From: Mycobacterium palustre
GTDB lineage: Bacteria; Actinomycetota; Actinomycetes; Mycobacteriales; Mycobacteriaceae
Direction of reading: 5' to 3'
Assembly: GCF_002101785.1 (NCBI RefSeq)
Contig: NZ_LQPJ01000124.1
Coordinates: forward strand, 87,513 to 151,512
DNA: 64,000 nucleotides
The notes below the pieces were generated by a model, which was given only the letters and a program-made list of their open reading frames with translations, was not told the origin of the DNA and ran no database searches. This document shows positions 23,656-32,478 of the stretch, piece by piece; the first letter of the stretch is position 1, and each line of letters starts with the position of its first letter. The position numbers and the translations under genes were made by a program.

Positions 23656-26016
23656 GTGAACTTCCTTCCGGGGGAGGATGCCGAGGAGCTGCGCGCGGTG
23701 GTGCGCGACTTCCTCGACAAGCATTCGGATGAAACGTCGGTGCGCCGGTGCATGGAGACCGAGATCGGCTTCGACCCGGCGGTCTGGCGTCGCGCGGCCG
23801 ACCAGCTGGGGCTACAGGGCCTGGCAATTCCCGAGCGATTCGATGGCAGCGGTGCGACAGCGGTCGAGCTCGGCGTGGTGTTCGAAGAAATGGGCGCCGC
23901 GTTGTTCGGTGGGCCGTTCCTGTCCAGCGTGGGCATGGCCGCGAGCGCCCTGCTCGCGCTGGATGACGACGCTGCCGCGGCTCGATGGTTGCCGGGAATC
24001 GCCGGCGGCACGACCATCGCGACCCTGGCGTGGTCGGGCCCAGGCCCTGCGGACAGTGCGTTGGCCGCGGCAAAGCACGCCGGTCAGTGGGAGGTATCCG
24101 GTACCGCCGCGATAGTGGTCGACGGGCTCGCGGCCGATGTGTTGTTCGTCGCCGCCCGCAGTGCAGCGGGCCCGTGCCTGCTGGCCGTCGGTGGTGATGC
24201 CGACGGGGTCCGGCGCAAGACGCTGAGCACCATGGACACCACCCGCAAGCTGGCTGAAGTCACCTTCGACCACGCGCGGGCTGACTTGCTGGGCGTCGAT
24301 GGTGGCGCCGCAGACGCTCTGCAGCGCAGCGCGGACCTGGCGGCCCTCTATCTGGCCGCCGAACAACTCGGGGGTGCGACACGGGCCCTCGACCTCGCGG
24401 TGCGGCACGCCGCCACCCGGGTGCAGTTCGGCCGGGCGATCGGCTCGTTCCAGGCCATCAAGCACCGCTGCGCTGACATGCTTGTCGATGTCGAATCGGC
24501 GAGGTCGGTGGTTCACCACGGCTTGTGGACGGCCGTGCACGATGTGGCCAACCTGTCCGTCGCAGCCAGCCTGGCCCGCAGCGTGTGTTCGGACGCGTAT
24601 ACGCGAGTGGCGGCGCACAATATCCAGATCCACGGCGGTATCGGGTTCACCTGGGAGCACCCGGCGCATCTATATCTCAAGCGCGCCAAGAGCTCTCAGC
24701 TGTTATTCGGATCCCCGTCCAGCCACCGCGCCCGGCTTGCCGAATTGCTCGACATGGCTGGCGAGTCCGAACTGCCGGCCGCTGAAGGCATCTTCAACGA
24801 GACGGAGCCCGGTGACCCGTCGCCTGAAGTCGACGCGGTCGAAGAAGCTGTTGCTGATTTTCTGCGGCGACACCCGGTCAGCGATCCGGCTGACGGCGAA
24901 TCGGATCGCGCGCTCCGTGAAGCTCGCTTCGATGACGGACTCGCGGTCGTGAGCTTTGCCCCCGGGTATGGTGGGCGCGGCCTCGACAGCTCGCTGCAGT
25001 CGGTCGTCGATCGCAGGTTCGCTGCTGCGGGCTGTCCGGATCACCAGGCGCGCAATGTAATCGGGCTGGGGATGGCTTTGCCGACCATTCACGCACACGG
25101 CACCGAAGAGCAGAAGCGCCGCTATTTACGCCCCTGTTTCTCCGGCGAGGAGATCTGGTGCCAGCTGTTCTCCGAGCCGGGCGCCGGCTCGGATCTGGCC
25201 GGGTTGGCAACCCGTGCGGTGTCCGCCGGCGACGAGTTCGTCGTCAACGGCCAGAAGATCTGGACGTCGCTGGGCCACGTCGCTCGGTTCGGGCTGTTGC
25301 TCGCGCGTACCGACCCTGACGTTCCCAAACACAAAGGGCTCACGTACTTCATCCTCGACATGCACACGCCGGGGGTTGAGGTGAGGGCACTGCGTCAGCT
25401 CACCGGTGAGGCCGAATTCAACGAGGTGTTCCTGACGGACGTCCGCATCCCGGCAGCCAATGTGCTCGGTGAGGTCGGCGGGGGCTGGCGAGTCGCAATT
25501 ACCACTTTGGCCAGTGAGCGGATCGCCATCGGCGCGCGCACCACGCCCCGCGGACACGGGACGATCGCCCGAGCCGTCGCGACTTACCGTGCGGCGGCCA
25601 CGGCCGGACGGGTGACGGCAGTCGCCACCGAGCGGCTCATGCTGCTGTGGACGCAGGCAGAAGCCGCTCGCCTGACGAATGTCAGGGCCGCGCAGGCCGG
25701 CCGGGAAGCCGGGCCCGAGGGCTCGATCGCGAAACTGCAGATGGCCGAGCTTAATAAGGCGATTTTTGAGTTCGGCGTTGACATTTCGGGCACGGCCGGA
25801 CTGCTGATCGACGGTTACGCAGAGACCGCGCCGACCGCATCGTCGGCGTACGGCGGCGACGATGTCCGCAAGGCTTATCTGCGCTCGTTGGCCAACTCCA
25901 TCGAGGGTGGAACCTCGGAGATCCTGCGCAACATCCTCGGAGAGCGCGTTCTCGGCCTGCCTGGTGAGCCCCGGGTCGACACTGGCATCCCGTGGCGTGC
26001 GACGCGACGTTCCTGA
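23656..26016 (+). CDS. Fused two-domain acyl-CoA dehydrogenase (FadE34-like architecture)
   Basis: 786 residues, twice the normal size. The N-terminal half (about 1-370) has an acyl-CoA dehydrogenase fold but ends in AKSSQLLFGSPSSH, where the catalytic Glu motif should be. The C-terminal half (about 395-775) is complete: CQLFSEPGAGSDLAGLA, GQKIWTS and the base Glu750 in SIEGGTSEI. In mycobacterial steroid side-chain degradation, heterotetrameric or fused dehydrogenases of this kind oxidise bulky acyl-CoAs, FadE34 being the known fused example. This supports a large polycyclic or branched substrate. GTG start, GGAGG upstream. Confidence 0.92.
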   Translation: MNFLPGEDAEELRAVVRDFLDKHSDETSVRRCMETEIGFDPAVWRRAADQLGLQGLAIPERFDGSGATAVELGVVFEEMGAALFGGPFLSSVGMAASALLALDDDAAAARWLPGIAGGTTIATLAWSGPGPADSALAAAKHAGQWEVSGTAAIVVDGLAADVLFVAARSAAGPCLLAVGGDADGVRRKTLSTMDTTRKLAEVTFDHARADLLGVDGGAADALQRSADLAALYLAAEQLGGATRALDLAVRHAATRVQFGRAIGSFQAIKHRCADMLVDVESARSVVHHGLWTAVHDVANLSVAASLARSVCSDAYTRVAAHNIQIHGGIGFTWEHPAHLYLKRAKSSQLLFGSPSSHRARLAELLDMAGESELPAAEGIFNETEPGDPSPEVDAVEEAVADFLRRHPVSDPADGESDRALREARFDDGLAVVSFAPGYGGRGLDSSLQSVVDRRFAAAGCPDHQARNVIGLGMALPTIHAHGTEEQKRRYLRPCFSGEEIWCQLFSEPGAGSDLAGLATRAVSAGDEFVVNGQKIWTSLGHVARFGLLLARTDPDVPKHKGLTYFILDMHTPGVEVRALRQLTGEAEFNEVFLTDVRIPAANVLGEVGGGWRVAITTLASERIAIGARTTPRGHGTIARAVATYRAAATAGRVTAVATERLMLLWTQAEAARLTNVRAAQAGREAGPEGSIAKLQMAELNKAIFEFGVDISGTAGLLIDGYAETAPTASSAYGGDDVRKAYLRSLANSIEGGTSEILRNILGERVLGLPGEPRVDTGIPWRATRRS

Positions 26017-26030
26017 CCCGCGACTTCACA

Positions 26031-26050
26031 AACCAAACGATGTATGGTTA
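26031..26050. promoter_or_regulatory. Regional operator, site h
   Basis: AACCAAACGA-TGTATGGTTA, a near-palindrome about 30 bp upstream of a 14-codon leader frame and 70 bp before the hydrolase. Confidence 0.65.
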
Positions 26051-26077
26051 CGATGCTGTGGTCGCCATGACCAGGAA

Positions 26078-26122
26078 ATGAGGGACGCGATGCGCAACAT
26101 GCGGAAAGTGCGCTACTTATGA
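26078..26122 (+). CDS. Possible 14-codon leader peptide overlapping the hydrolase start
   Basis: ATG preceded by AGGA encodes MRDAMRNMRKVRYL, whose TGA overlaps the hydrolase ATG (ATGA). It is Arg/Met-rich and lies between operator h and the hydrolase gene. It could couple translation or act as a leader peptide. Such short frames arise by chance, so this is tentative. Confidence 0.3.
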   Translation: MRDAMRNMRKVRYL

Positions 26123-27315
26123 CCGCCGAACCGGTCTCGGTTGAGCGGTCCAAGTACCGGCGGACGCCCTATCTGGTGGTGTCGACCGAACGGGCGGCGC
26201 GCAAGGACGTGTATGGGACTATCGGCGATAACGTCGTGCGTCAGGCCCAGCTACTGCGTGGGGACCGTGACTCCGACACCGTGATCGTGGCGTCGCACCC
26301 GATCGGCTCGCCGGCCTACCTGCCGCTCTTTCCCGAGTTGGCGCGGACCGGCCTGCATGTCATCGGCTGCGCGAATCGCTACACGTTGGGTGACTCGGCG
26401 CTGCAGATGGAAAACCATCTCCTCGATGTCGGCGCCTGCGTGCGCGACGCCAAAGAACGGCTGGGATACCGCAAGGTTGTGCTGGCCGGGTGGAGCGGCG
26501 GCGGCTCACCGATGATGGGCTACCAGGCCGAAGCGGAAAAACCTAGTATCACCCAGACCGCGGCGGGGGAGCCGACGCCGCTGGCCGAAACCACGCTGAT
26601 GGCCGCCGACGGCGTGATGTTGCTGGCCGCCCCCCGCAGTCGCCACCGACTGCTCACCGAATTCCTCGATGCCTCGGTTACCGACGAATTGGTGCCCGAG
26701 CGAAATCGCGACGCCGAGTTCGATCTCTACGATCCGGCCAACCCGAATCAACCGCCATACTCAGCGGATTTTCTGGCCGCATACCGGGACCGGCAACGTG
26801 AGCGCAACCGTCGGATCACCGCGTTCGCTCAGGAGAAGTTGGACGAATTTCGTCGGAACGGCCGCCCACACGCCGAGCACGCGTTCGTCGTACACGGCAC
26901 CATGGCCGATCCTCGCTGGCTGGACCCGGCCATCGAACCCAACGGACGCCGGCCCCGCTGGAGCTACCTCGGCGACCCGGAGATCGCCAATACCAGCCCG
27001 GGCGCGCTGATGCGCTTCACCACCGCGCGCAGTTGGCTGTCCCAGTGGGGCCTGGACACCGCACAGGTCGACGCAGGCGACGCCGCACCAAGGGTGTCGG
27101 TCCCGATCCTCATGATGTGCAACGGCACCGACGACGCCGTGCCCACCAGCCATCAAGAGCAGGTGTTCGACGCCATCGGCCACCAGGACAAGGAACGCAT
27201 CGATCTGGTCGACGCAAACCACTACTTCACCGGCAACGACCAGCGCTCCCACTTGTCAAAAGCCGCCGATCACGTCCACGACTGGATGCAGCGGCACGGC
27301 TTCGCCACTTCCTGA
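26119..27315 (+). CDS. Alpha/beta hydrolase
   Basis: 398 residues. The nucleophile elbow is GWSGGGS, an acid candidate is the Asp in CNGTDDAV, and the histidine lies in VDANHYFTGND, giving a complete Ser-Asp-His order. An insert of about 100 residues (FLDASVTDELVPERN to RWSYLGDP) forms a large cap. No signal peptide is visible, so it acts in the cytoplasm. Ester, thioester or C-C bond hydrolysis are all possible. The gene begins an operon with a luciferase-like oxygenase and an acyl-CoA ligase under a regional operator. Confidence 0.88.
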   Translation: MTAEPVSVERSKYRRTPYLVVSTERAARKDVYGTIGDNVVRQAQLLRGDRDSDTVIVASHPIGSPAYLPLFPELARTGLHVIGCANRYTLGDSALQMENHLLDVGACVRDAKERLGYRKVVLAGWSGGGSPMMGYQAEAEKPSITQTAAGEPTPLAETTLMAADGVMLLAAPRSRHRLLTEFLDASVTDELVPERNRDAEFDLYDPANPNQPPYSADFLAAYRDRQRERNRRITAFAQEKLDEFRRNGRPHAEHAFVVHGTMADPRWLDPAIEPNGRRPRWSYLGDPEIANTSPGALMRFTTARSWLSQWGLDTAQVDAGDAAPRVSVPILMMCNGTDDAVPTSHQEQVFDAIGHQDKERIDLVDANHYFTGNDQRSHLSKAADHVHDWMQRHGFATS

Positions 27316-27345
27316 CCGCCCTTTCTACTCCTATAGGAGGCCAAC

Positions 27346-28383
27346 ATGAATTTGAGCTTGATGTCGCTGGGGGATGTGGTCACCGATCCTGTCACCGGTG
27401 CAACCGAGACCGCGGCCGAACGGCATCGCGGCATCGTCGAAGCTGCCGTGGCAGCTGACGGCGTCGGTTTCCACGGCGTTCATATCGGTGAGCACCACGG
27501 ACTGGAGTACACGACGTCGGCACCGCCGGTGATCCTGTCGGCGATCGGAGAGCGCACCAAGGACCTGCGACTATCGACCGCGGTCACGTTGGCCGCGAAC
27601 CTCGACCCGATACGGGTGGCCGAGGACTATGCGACCGTGGACGCGTTGTCAGGAGGGCGCTGCGAGGTGGTCGCGGGGCGCGGCAATTTCTTCGTCTCCA
27701 CCTACACGCTGTTCGGCAACCGATTGGAAGACTCCCACGAGCTCTTCGCCGAGAACATCGAACTGCTCACCCAGTTGTGGGCGGGCAAGAAGATCGACTG
27801 GCCCGGATCGCGCCACCGTGGGCCGATCGACGACTTCGTGCTTCAACCCGCGCCGGTCGGCGCCGTACCGTTGTGGATCGGCGGTGGCGCCTCGGAATCG
27901 TCGCTCGAACTGGCCGCCCGACTCGGTCTCGATCTGATGCTGCCCTCGGCGTTCGGCAATCCGGAGATGTTCAAGCCGGTGGTCGAAAGCTACCTGGAGA
28001 AGTTCGCCTCGTACGGCCACTCGCGTCAACCCCGGGTCGGCGCCTGCTGGCATGTCAATGTCGCCGAAACCAGCCAGGCGGCCAGGCAGCGGTGGGAACC
28101 GCGCTACCACAACTACTTCGAGCTGATGAAGACCATCATCTGCAGGGTCAACCCGGACCCGCCGCCATTCATCAAAAAGCCGTTCGACTTCGAATTCCTC
28201 ACCACGCGTGGCCCTGCGATCGTAGGTAGTCCGGCAGAGGTCGCCGACCGGCTCAACACCTGGGCACAGCTGTTGTCCAGCACCACCAACCTCATCTACA
28301 TCGACATGGGTGGACAGCCCGCGGGCGAATTCCGTGAGATGGTCGAACTCATCGGTAGCGCGGTCATTCCGCAGCTTGACTGA
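27346..28383 (+). CDS. Luciferase-like (LLM class) flavin- or F420-dependent oxidoreductase
   Basis: 345 residues, with AGGAGG nine bases before the ATG. Family motifs are GFHGVHIGEHHG, LSTAVTLAANLDPIRVAEDYATVDALSGGRCEV (split across beta strands), GNFFVSTYTLFG and VPLWIGGGASESSLELAA. This subgroup with EHH and DPIRVAEDYATVD is nearer to bacterial luciferase-type FMN monooxygenases than to the two F420-type paralogues at 1 and 18629. It is cotranscribed with the hydrolase gene upstream and an acyl-CoA ligase gene 21 bp downstream. Confidence 0.92.
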   Translation: MNLSLMSLGDVVTDPVTGATETAAERHRGIVEAAVAADGVGFHGVHIGEHHGLEYTTSAPPVILSAIGERTKDLRLSTAVTLAANLDPIRVAEDYATVDALSGGRCEVVAGRGNFFVSTYTLFGNRLEDSHELFAENIELLTQLWAGKKIDWPGSRHRGPIDDFVLQPAPVGAVPLWIGGGASESSLELAARLGLDLMLPSAFGNPEMFKPVVESYLEKFASYGHSRQPRVGACWHVNVAETSQAARQRWEPRYHNYFELMKTIICRVNPDPPPFIKKPFDFEFLTTRGPAIVGSPAEVADRLNTWAQLLSSTTNLIYIDMGGQPAGEFREMVELIGSAVIPQLD

Positions 28384-28404
28384 CGACGCAGCAGGACGGA
28401 GATT

Positions 28405-29997
28405 ATGAGCGTTCACCCTCTGGCTTCTGACCCGGTCAGCTATCACAGCCGCAGCAGGCCGCACGCACCCGCGCTCGAGGACGTCACGACCGGAGAGGTC
28501 ATGACGTGGCGCGCGCTCGACGAGGTGGTTGGAGGTCTGGCCGGCGCGCTCGCCGACGACCTGGGGGTCGCTCAGGGCGATCGGGTGGCCGTGCTGGCGA
28601 ACAACGACCCTTGGGTGCTAGTGGTGCAGTTCGCCTGTATGCGACTCGGCGCGATCTTCGTCCCGCTGAACTTCCGGCTGGCTCGCCCGGAACTGGAATT
28701 CCTGTGCACTGATTCGGATCCGATCGTGTTGATCCACGACGCCGGCATGCGTGAGGTGGCTGTCGACATCGCGGCGGCGGCCGGGATCCCGCGGCTGGCA
28801 TCCTTCCCCGGCGTGGCCGGAGCCGACGAGTCTGGCGTTCCAGCCGATTGCGCGAACGACATCGTCGCCGGCGCTGCGGCCGCCGCACCGAGAGCCGCCC
28901 GCCCGATAAGCCGCATCACCGATCCGGTGCAACTCCTCTACACCTCAGGAACGACCGGTCGGCCCAAAGCGGCGATCTGCACCCATCAGACGTTGCATTA
29001 CCAGCTGCTGAACTCGGTGCAGCCCTACGGGCTGTCGTCGTCCAGTCGTTATCTGGCGGTGTTGCCGTTCTTTCACGCGGCCGGTCTCAACAGCATGACG
29101 AACCCGGTGCTGGCACTGGGCGGAACGGTGGCGGTAGTACCCAGATTCGATCCGGTCCGAGTAGTCGAGTTGCTGGCCGACCGGGACAGAGGTTTCACGC
29201 ATTTCTCCGGGGCGCCGGTCATGTATCAGATGATGAGTGCTGTTCCCGCGTTCGCCGACGCTGACTTCAACCACATGGTGCACGGTCAGATTGGCGGCGG
29301 CTTCCTGAACTGGGAGGTCACCACAGCCTTCCACGATCGTGGGTTGCCGCTGAGTGTCGGTTACGGTTCCACCGAGATGGGTCCGATCGTCAGCATCGTT
29401 CCGCCCACGGCCACGCTGACGAAGTTCGGCTCATGTGGACTTCCCGTGCAGTACACCGCTATCCGGATCGTCGGGCCCGACGGCGAGGACGTCGCGCCCG
29501 GCCAGACCGGTGAGGTGTGGGCGCACGGCCCGGCCGTCACGCCGGGTTACTGGCGCCGCGACCGCGACGACACCTCAGCATTCGCGGGTGAATGGTTCCG
29601 CACCGGAGATGCCCTCGTCCAAGACGAGGACGGATATTTGACGATGGTCGACCGCTATAAGGACATGTACAAGTCCGGAGGCGAGAACGTGTATCCGGCC
29701 GAGGTCGAGCGCGTCATTGCGGAGCATCCCGACGTGGCCGACGCCGCGGTCATCTCGATCGCTGACGAGCGCTGGGGCGAGGTCGGTCGCGCGCTGATCG
29801 TGCCGCGGCCCGGTGCGCAACTCGATACGACGGCCATCGCCGAACACTGTCGGACCCGACTAGCCAAATACAAGGTGCCCGCCGACTTCCTGGTCGTGGA
29901 GCCGTTCGAACGCAACGTCACCGGCAAGATCCCGAAGGCCGAGCTGAAGCAGAAGTACGGCTCTGGACGTTCGACCGTGGCGTCGGCACAGCGGTGA
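28405..29997 (+). CDS. AMP-forming acyl-CoA ligase (FadD-like)
   Basis: 530 residues. It has LLYTSGTTGRPKAAICTH, GYGSTEMGP, GEWFRTGDALVQDEDGYL, KDMYKSGGENVYPAEVE and RNVTGKIPK. It belongs to the same paralogous set as the ligases at 2927 and 8427 (common YKSGGENVYPAEVE or FKSGGENVYPAEVE segment). It is last in the hydrolase/oxygenase/ligase operon and about 140 bp before a TetR gene. Confidence 0.93.
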   Translation: MSVHPLASDPVSYHSRSRPHAPALEDVTTGEVMTWRALDEVVGGLAGALADDLGVAQGDRVAVLANNDPWVLVVQFACMRLGAIFVPLNFRLARPELEFLCTDSDPIVLIHDAGMREVAVDIAAAAGIPRLASFPGVAGADESGVPADCANDIVAGAAAAAPRAARPISRITDPVQLLYTSGTTGRPKAAICTHQTLHYQLLNSVQPYGLSSSSRYLAVLPFFHAAGLNSMTNPVLALGGTVAVVPRFDPVRVVELLADRDRGFTHFSGAPVMYQMMSAVPAFADADFNHMVHGQIGGGFLNWEVTTAFHDRGLPLSVGYGSTEMGPIVSIVPPTATLTKFGSCGLPVQYTAIRIVGPDGEDVAPGQTGEVWAHGPAVTPGYWRRDRDDTSAFAGEWFRTGDALVQDEDGYLTMVDRYKDMYKSGGENVYPAEVERVIAEHPDVADAAVISIADERWGEVGRALIVPRPGAQLDTTAIAEHCRTRLAKYKVPADFLVVEPFERNVTGKIPKAELKQKYGSGRSTVASAQR

Positions 29998-30089
29998 CGA
30001 CCGCGTCCGACGAATCACCGCGACAACCCGGACCGCTCCTTAGCGCGAGAGCCATCGTGATGACACCGCCGTTGCGGTGCTCAGCAGCG

Positions 30090-30108
30090 GGTACGGCGTT
30101 TGGTTAAG
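30090..30108. promoter_or_regulatory. Regional operator, site i, in front of a TetR gene
   Basis: GGTACGGCGTTTGGTTAAG. The right half CGTTTGGTTA is exact and the left half is weak. It lies 30 bp before the TetR start, as expected for autoregulation. Confidence 0.55.
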
Positions 30109-30137
30109 CTGTCAGCAACATCGTGGGAGGAGCGCGC

Positions 30138-30794
30138 ATGGCTCGACCGAAGGTGGCGCTGATCTCGCGGCGGAAAGTCTTGGAGACGGCCCTGGCCATC
30201 ATCGACGAAGATGGGCTCGAAGGGCTCAGCATCCGTAGGTTAGCCGACGCCCTCGGAGTCAACGGAGCTTCCCTGTATCACCACTTCGACAACAAGGATG
30301 AAATCCTCATCGGCGCAGCGGAATTCGCGCTGTCTGATGTTCGCGCTCCGGAGGAATCTGACGACCACTGGCGGCATTGGCTGCCCGAAAATGCCCGAAA
30401 GTTGCGTGCCGCGCTACTCAAGCACCCCGCGTTGGTCCCGCTGATCGTTGGCAAACGCTCGCTCGGAATGGGGGCCCGCATGCTTGATACTTCGGCGCAG
30501 CGGTTGGTTGAGGAGGGCGTTCCGGGCGCGGCGGTGATGCCCTTGCTCGATGCTCTCGAGCTCTTCGCCATCGGCAGCGCCTTGCACGAAACGCAGGGAT
30601 ACACGCCCGAGAGTCGGCACGACATCGACGCCGATCAATATCCGGCGTTGGCCAAAGCATTGTCGGAACGTGGACTGTCCTTCGACGAGATCTACGACCT
30701 GGTCACCAACAGCATTCTGGACGCGATCGACACGGCGGTGAAGGAACGTCAGGCACGGTGGTTGCCTGCCGCCGAGCTCGGTAAGCGCGCCTAG
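30138..30794 (+). CDS. TetR family regulator, candidate regulator of the local CGTTTGGT regulon
   Basis: 218 residues from ATG 30138; the frame opens at GTG 30123, but that GTGGGAGGA is better read as the ribosome site. The HTH lies at residues 10-50 (SRRKVLETALAIIDEDGLEG then IRRLADALGVNGASLYHHF). The C-terminal domain is of tetracycline-repressor type. It is the only TetR of the window with a copy of the regional operator immediately upstream, and its neighbours on both sides are operator-bearing genes. The link between protein and motif is inference. Confidence 0.9.
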   Translation: MARPKVALISRRKVLETALAIIDEDGLEGLSIRRLADALGVNGASLYHHFDNKDEILIGAAEFALSDVRAPEESDDHWRHWLPENARKLRAALLKHPALVPLIVGKRSLGMGARMLDTSAQRLVEEGVPGAAVMPLLDALELFAIGSALHETQGYTPESRHDIDADQYPALAKALSERGLSFDEIYDLVTNSILDAIDTAVKERQARWLPAAELGKRA

Positions 30795-30796
30795 CG

Positions 30797-31582
30797 TCAC
30801 CGACCAACGAATGCGGGTTTGGCGCCCGGCCCTTGCGACAGCATGGTCTCTAGCCCGATCGCCGCGTCCTCGCTGATGAGAACCGGTCCGGCCAGGTCCG
30901 GGGTGATGTCGTCGGCGGCGGCCACGCCGCGATCGCGGGCCACGGCGATGATCTGTTTCGCAATCGCTGTCGCGACGGTGGGGCCCGCGGCCAATTCATC
31001 GGCGAAGGCGCGGGCCTGGGTGAGGAGCTGGTCGGATGGCAGGACCTTGTCGACGACACCCCACTCGCGCAATCGCGACGCGTCGTAGGTCCGTCCGGTG
31101 TAGACCATCTCGGTGGCTCGTGCCACGCCGGCGCGCGCGACCAGGCGTTGGGTGCCGCCCGCCGCCGGCGTGATGCCAACGGTGGCCTCGACCAGGCCCA
31201 TCCCGACGTTCTCGGCCGACCAGATGAAGTCACATGCCAACGCCAGTTCCAGACCGATCGTGAGGTTGAGCGCGTGGACGACCGCCACCGTCGGTATGGG
31301 CAGTTGCTCGATCCGGCGGACCAACGTGAGTAGGCGCCTGCTGAAATCCGTGCCGGCCCGGTCGTCCATGACGGTGAATTCCTGGACCCGAACCCCCGCG
31401 CAGAAAACCTTGCCCTCGGCGCGCAGCAACAGAGCCCGGATGTCGCTGGGCAGCTGGCCGAGGATCGCCTCGAACGCCTCGGCCACGTGTGGGGTGAACA
31501 AGTTCAGCTTGGGCGCTGCCCAGATGATCTCTGCGACGTTGCCGTGGCGCTCGAGTCGAAGGTCCCCGTGCCGGACTGTCAT
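30797..31582 (-). CDS. Enoyl-CoA hydratase/isomerase family protein
   Basis: 261 residues, standard length. The oxyanion-hole segments are GKVFCAGVRVQEF and NLTIGLELALACDF, and a Glu is present in MGLVEATVGITPAAGGTQRLVARAG at a usual catalytic position. The second active-site Glu of crotonase is less clear, so hydratase, isomerase or another crotonase-fold reaction is possible. It converges with the TetR gene, ending two bases after it. A regional operator lies 30 bp upstream of its start. Confidence 0.9.
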   Translation of the reverse strand: MTVRHGDLRLERHGNVAEIIWAAPKLNLFTPHVAEAFEAILGQLPSDIRALLLRAEGKVFCAGVRVQEFTVMDDRAGTDFSRRLLTLVRRIEQLPIPTVAVVHALNLTIGLELALACDFIWSAENVGMGLVEATVGITPAAGGTQRLVARAGVARATEMVYTGRTYDASRLREWGVVDKVLPSDQLLTQARAFADELAAGPTVATAIAKQIIAVARDRGVAAADDITPDLAGPVLISEDAAIGLETMLSQGPGAKPAFVGR

Positions 31583-31611
31583 CCGTGCAGCTTATCGACG
31601 TACGCTCACCC

Positions 31612-31633
31612 TAATCAAGCAACGATTGGTATT
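31612..31633. promoter_or_regulatory. Regional operator, site j
   Basis: TAATCAAGCAACGATTGGTATT, just upstream of the enoyl-CoA hydratase gene on the minus strand. Confidence 0.55.
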
Positions 31634-31645
31634 GGCCGCGGACCG

Positions 31646-32293
31646 TCAATATCCAACGGTGAATCGTCGGCGCGGATATTGGGACTTCTCCACCTCGTCC
31701 ACCACGGCGACGGCGAGGTCGGCGGCGGAGATGCGCGAGGCGCCGGCCTCGTCGACGATGAGATCGTCGTAGGCGGTTCGGTAGCTGGCCGTGCGTGGCC
31801 CGTCGAACTCGATAGCGAGGGGCGGCGAGACCATGGTCCACACGAGGTCCTCGGGGGCGTCGTCGATCAGATCATGCAGCGCGGCACGGAATCCCAGTGA
31901 CTCTCGCTTGGCCACTTCGGGAAAGCTTGGCGTGTCTACCACGTCGACACCTGAGGCCGTTCGGAGGCTGCCCGCACCGCCGAGCGCAATGAGGCGGGCG
32001 CCGGCGCGGCCGGCGGCGTGGGCGGCGCGACGTATCAGCGTCACGGGTGTCCGGTCACGCTGGGCCTCGTCACGCAGCGCCACCGAGCAGAGCACGACTT
32101 CGGTGCCCTGCGCAGCGTCGTCGAGGAATGCGCCGTCGAAGGCGTCTCCGATCCGGTGATGTAGGGACGCGTCGGCCGGGGGCAGTCGCGACCCGTCGCG
32201 CACCACCGCGGTCACCTCGTGGCCGCGCTCCCGCAATTCATCGCGGATCGGCGCGCCGACCTTGCCGGTTGCCCCTAACAGCAGCACATGCAT
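31646..32293 (-). CDS. NAD(P)-binding NmrA-like/atypical SDR protein
   Basis: About 215 residues from ATG 32293, which has GGAG five bases upstream; ATG 32305 and a longer frame to 32542 are alternatives. The N-terminus MHVLLLGATGKVGAPIRDEL is the atypical-SDR GATGxxG nucleotide fold, followed by ALGGAGSL and ISAADLAVAVVDEVEKS. These proteins reduce substrates or sense the NADPH state. It is divergent from a P450 gene and shares with it a regional operator. Confidence 0.85.
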   Translation of the reverse strand: MHVLLLGATGKVGAPIRDELRERGHEVTAVVRDGSRLPPADASLHHRIGDAFDGAFLDDAAQGTEVVLCSVALRDEAQRDRTPVTLIRRAAHAAGRAGARLIALGGAGSLRTASGVDVVDTPSFPEVAKRESLGFRAALHDLIDDAPEDLVWTMVSPPLAIEFDGPRTASYRTAYDDLIVDEAGASRISAADLAVAVVDEVEKSQYPRRRFTVGY

Positions 32294-32332
32294 CAGACGC
32301 TCCATTCTGTCCAGGGATTGCTTGCGATCCTC

Positions 32333-32352
32333 ACCTAACGACGTTAGATTAG
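32333..32352. promoter_or_regulatory. Regional operator, site k
   Basis: ACCTAACGACGTTAGATTAG; the inner CTAAC-GAC-GTTAG is a perfect inverted repeat. It lies between the divergent NmrA-like and P450 genes. Confidence 0.6.
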
Positions 32353-32478
32353 CGGTAGCTCGAATCGCAATGCCCTGCGCGGCCGCACATCCGCGAGGGC
32401 GCAGCGCGGCGAATGTGGCATCTGCCTCGGTCGGCTTCCGCGCTCCCCCCTGGAACGACTCGCGGTGAGGAGTCCTCG

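Noticed and set aside
2807..32352. Assigning the regional operator to KstR or KstR2
   Set aside because: The motif lacks the AACnnGTT (KstR) and CAAGnnCTTG (KstR2) cores as I remember them, so a known cholesterol regulator is not claimed.
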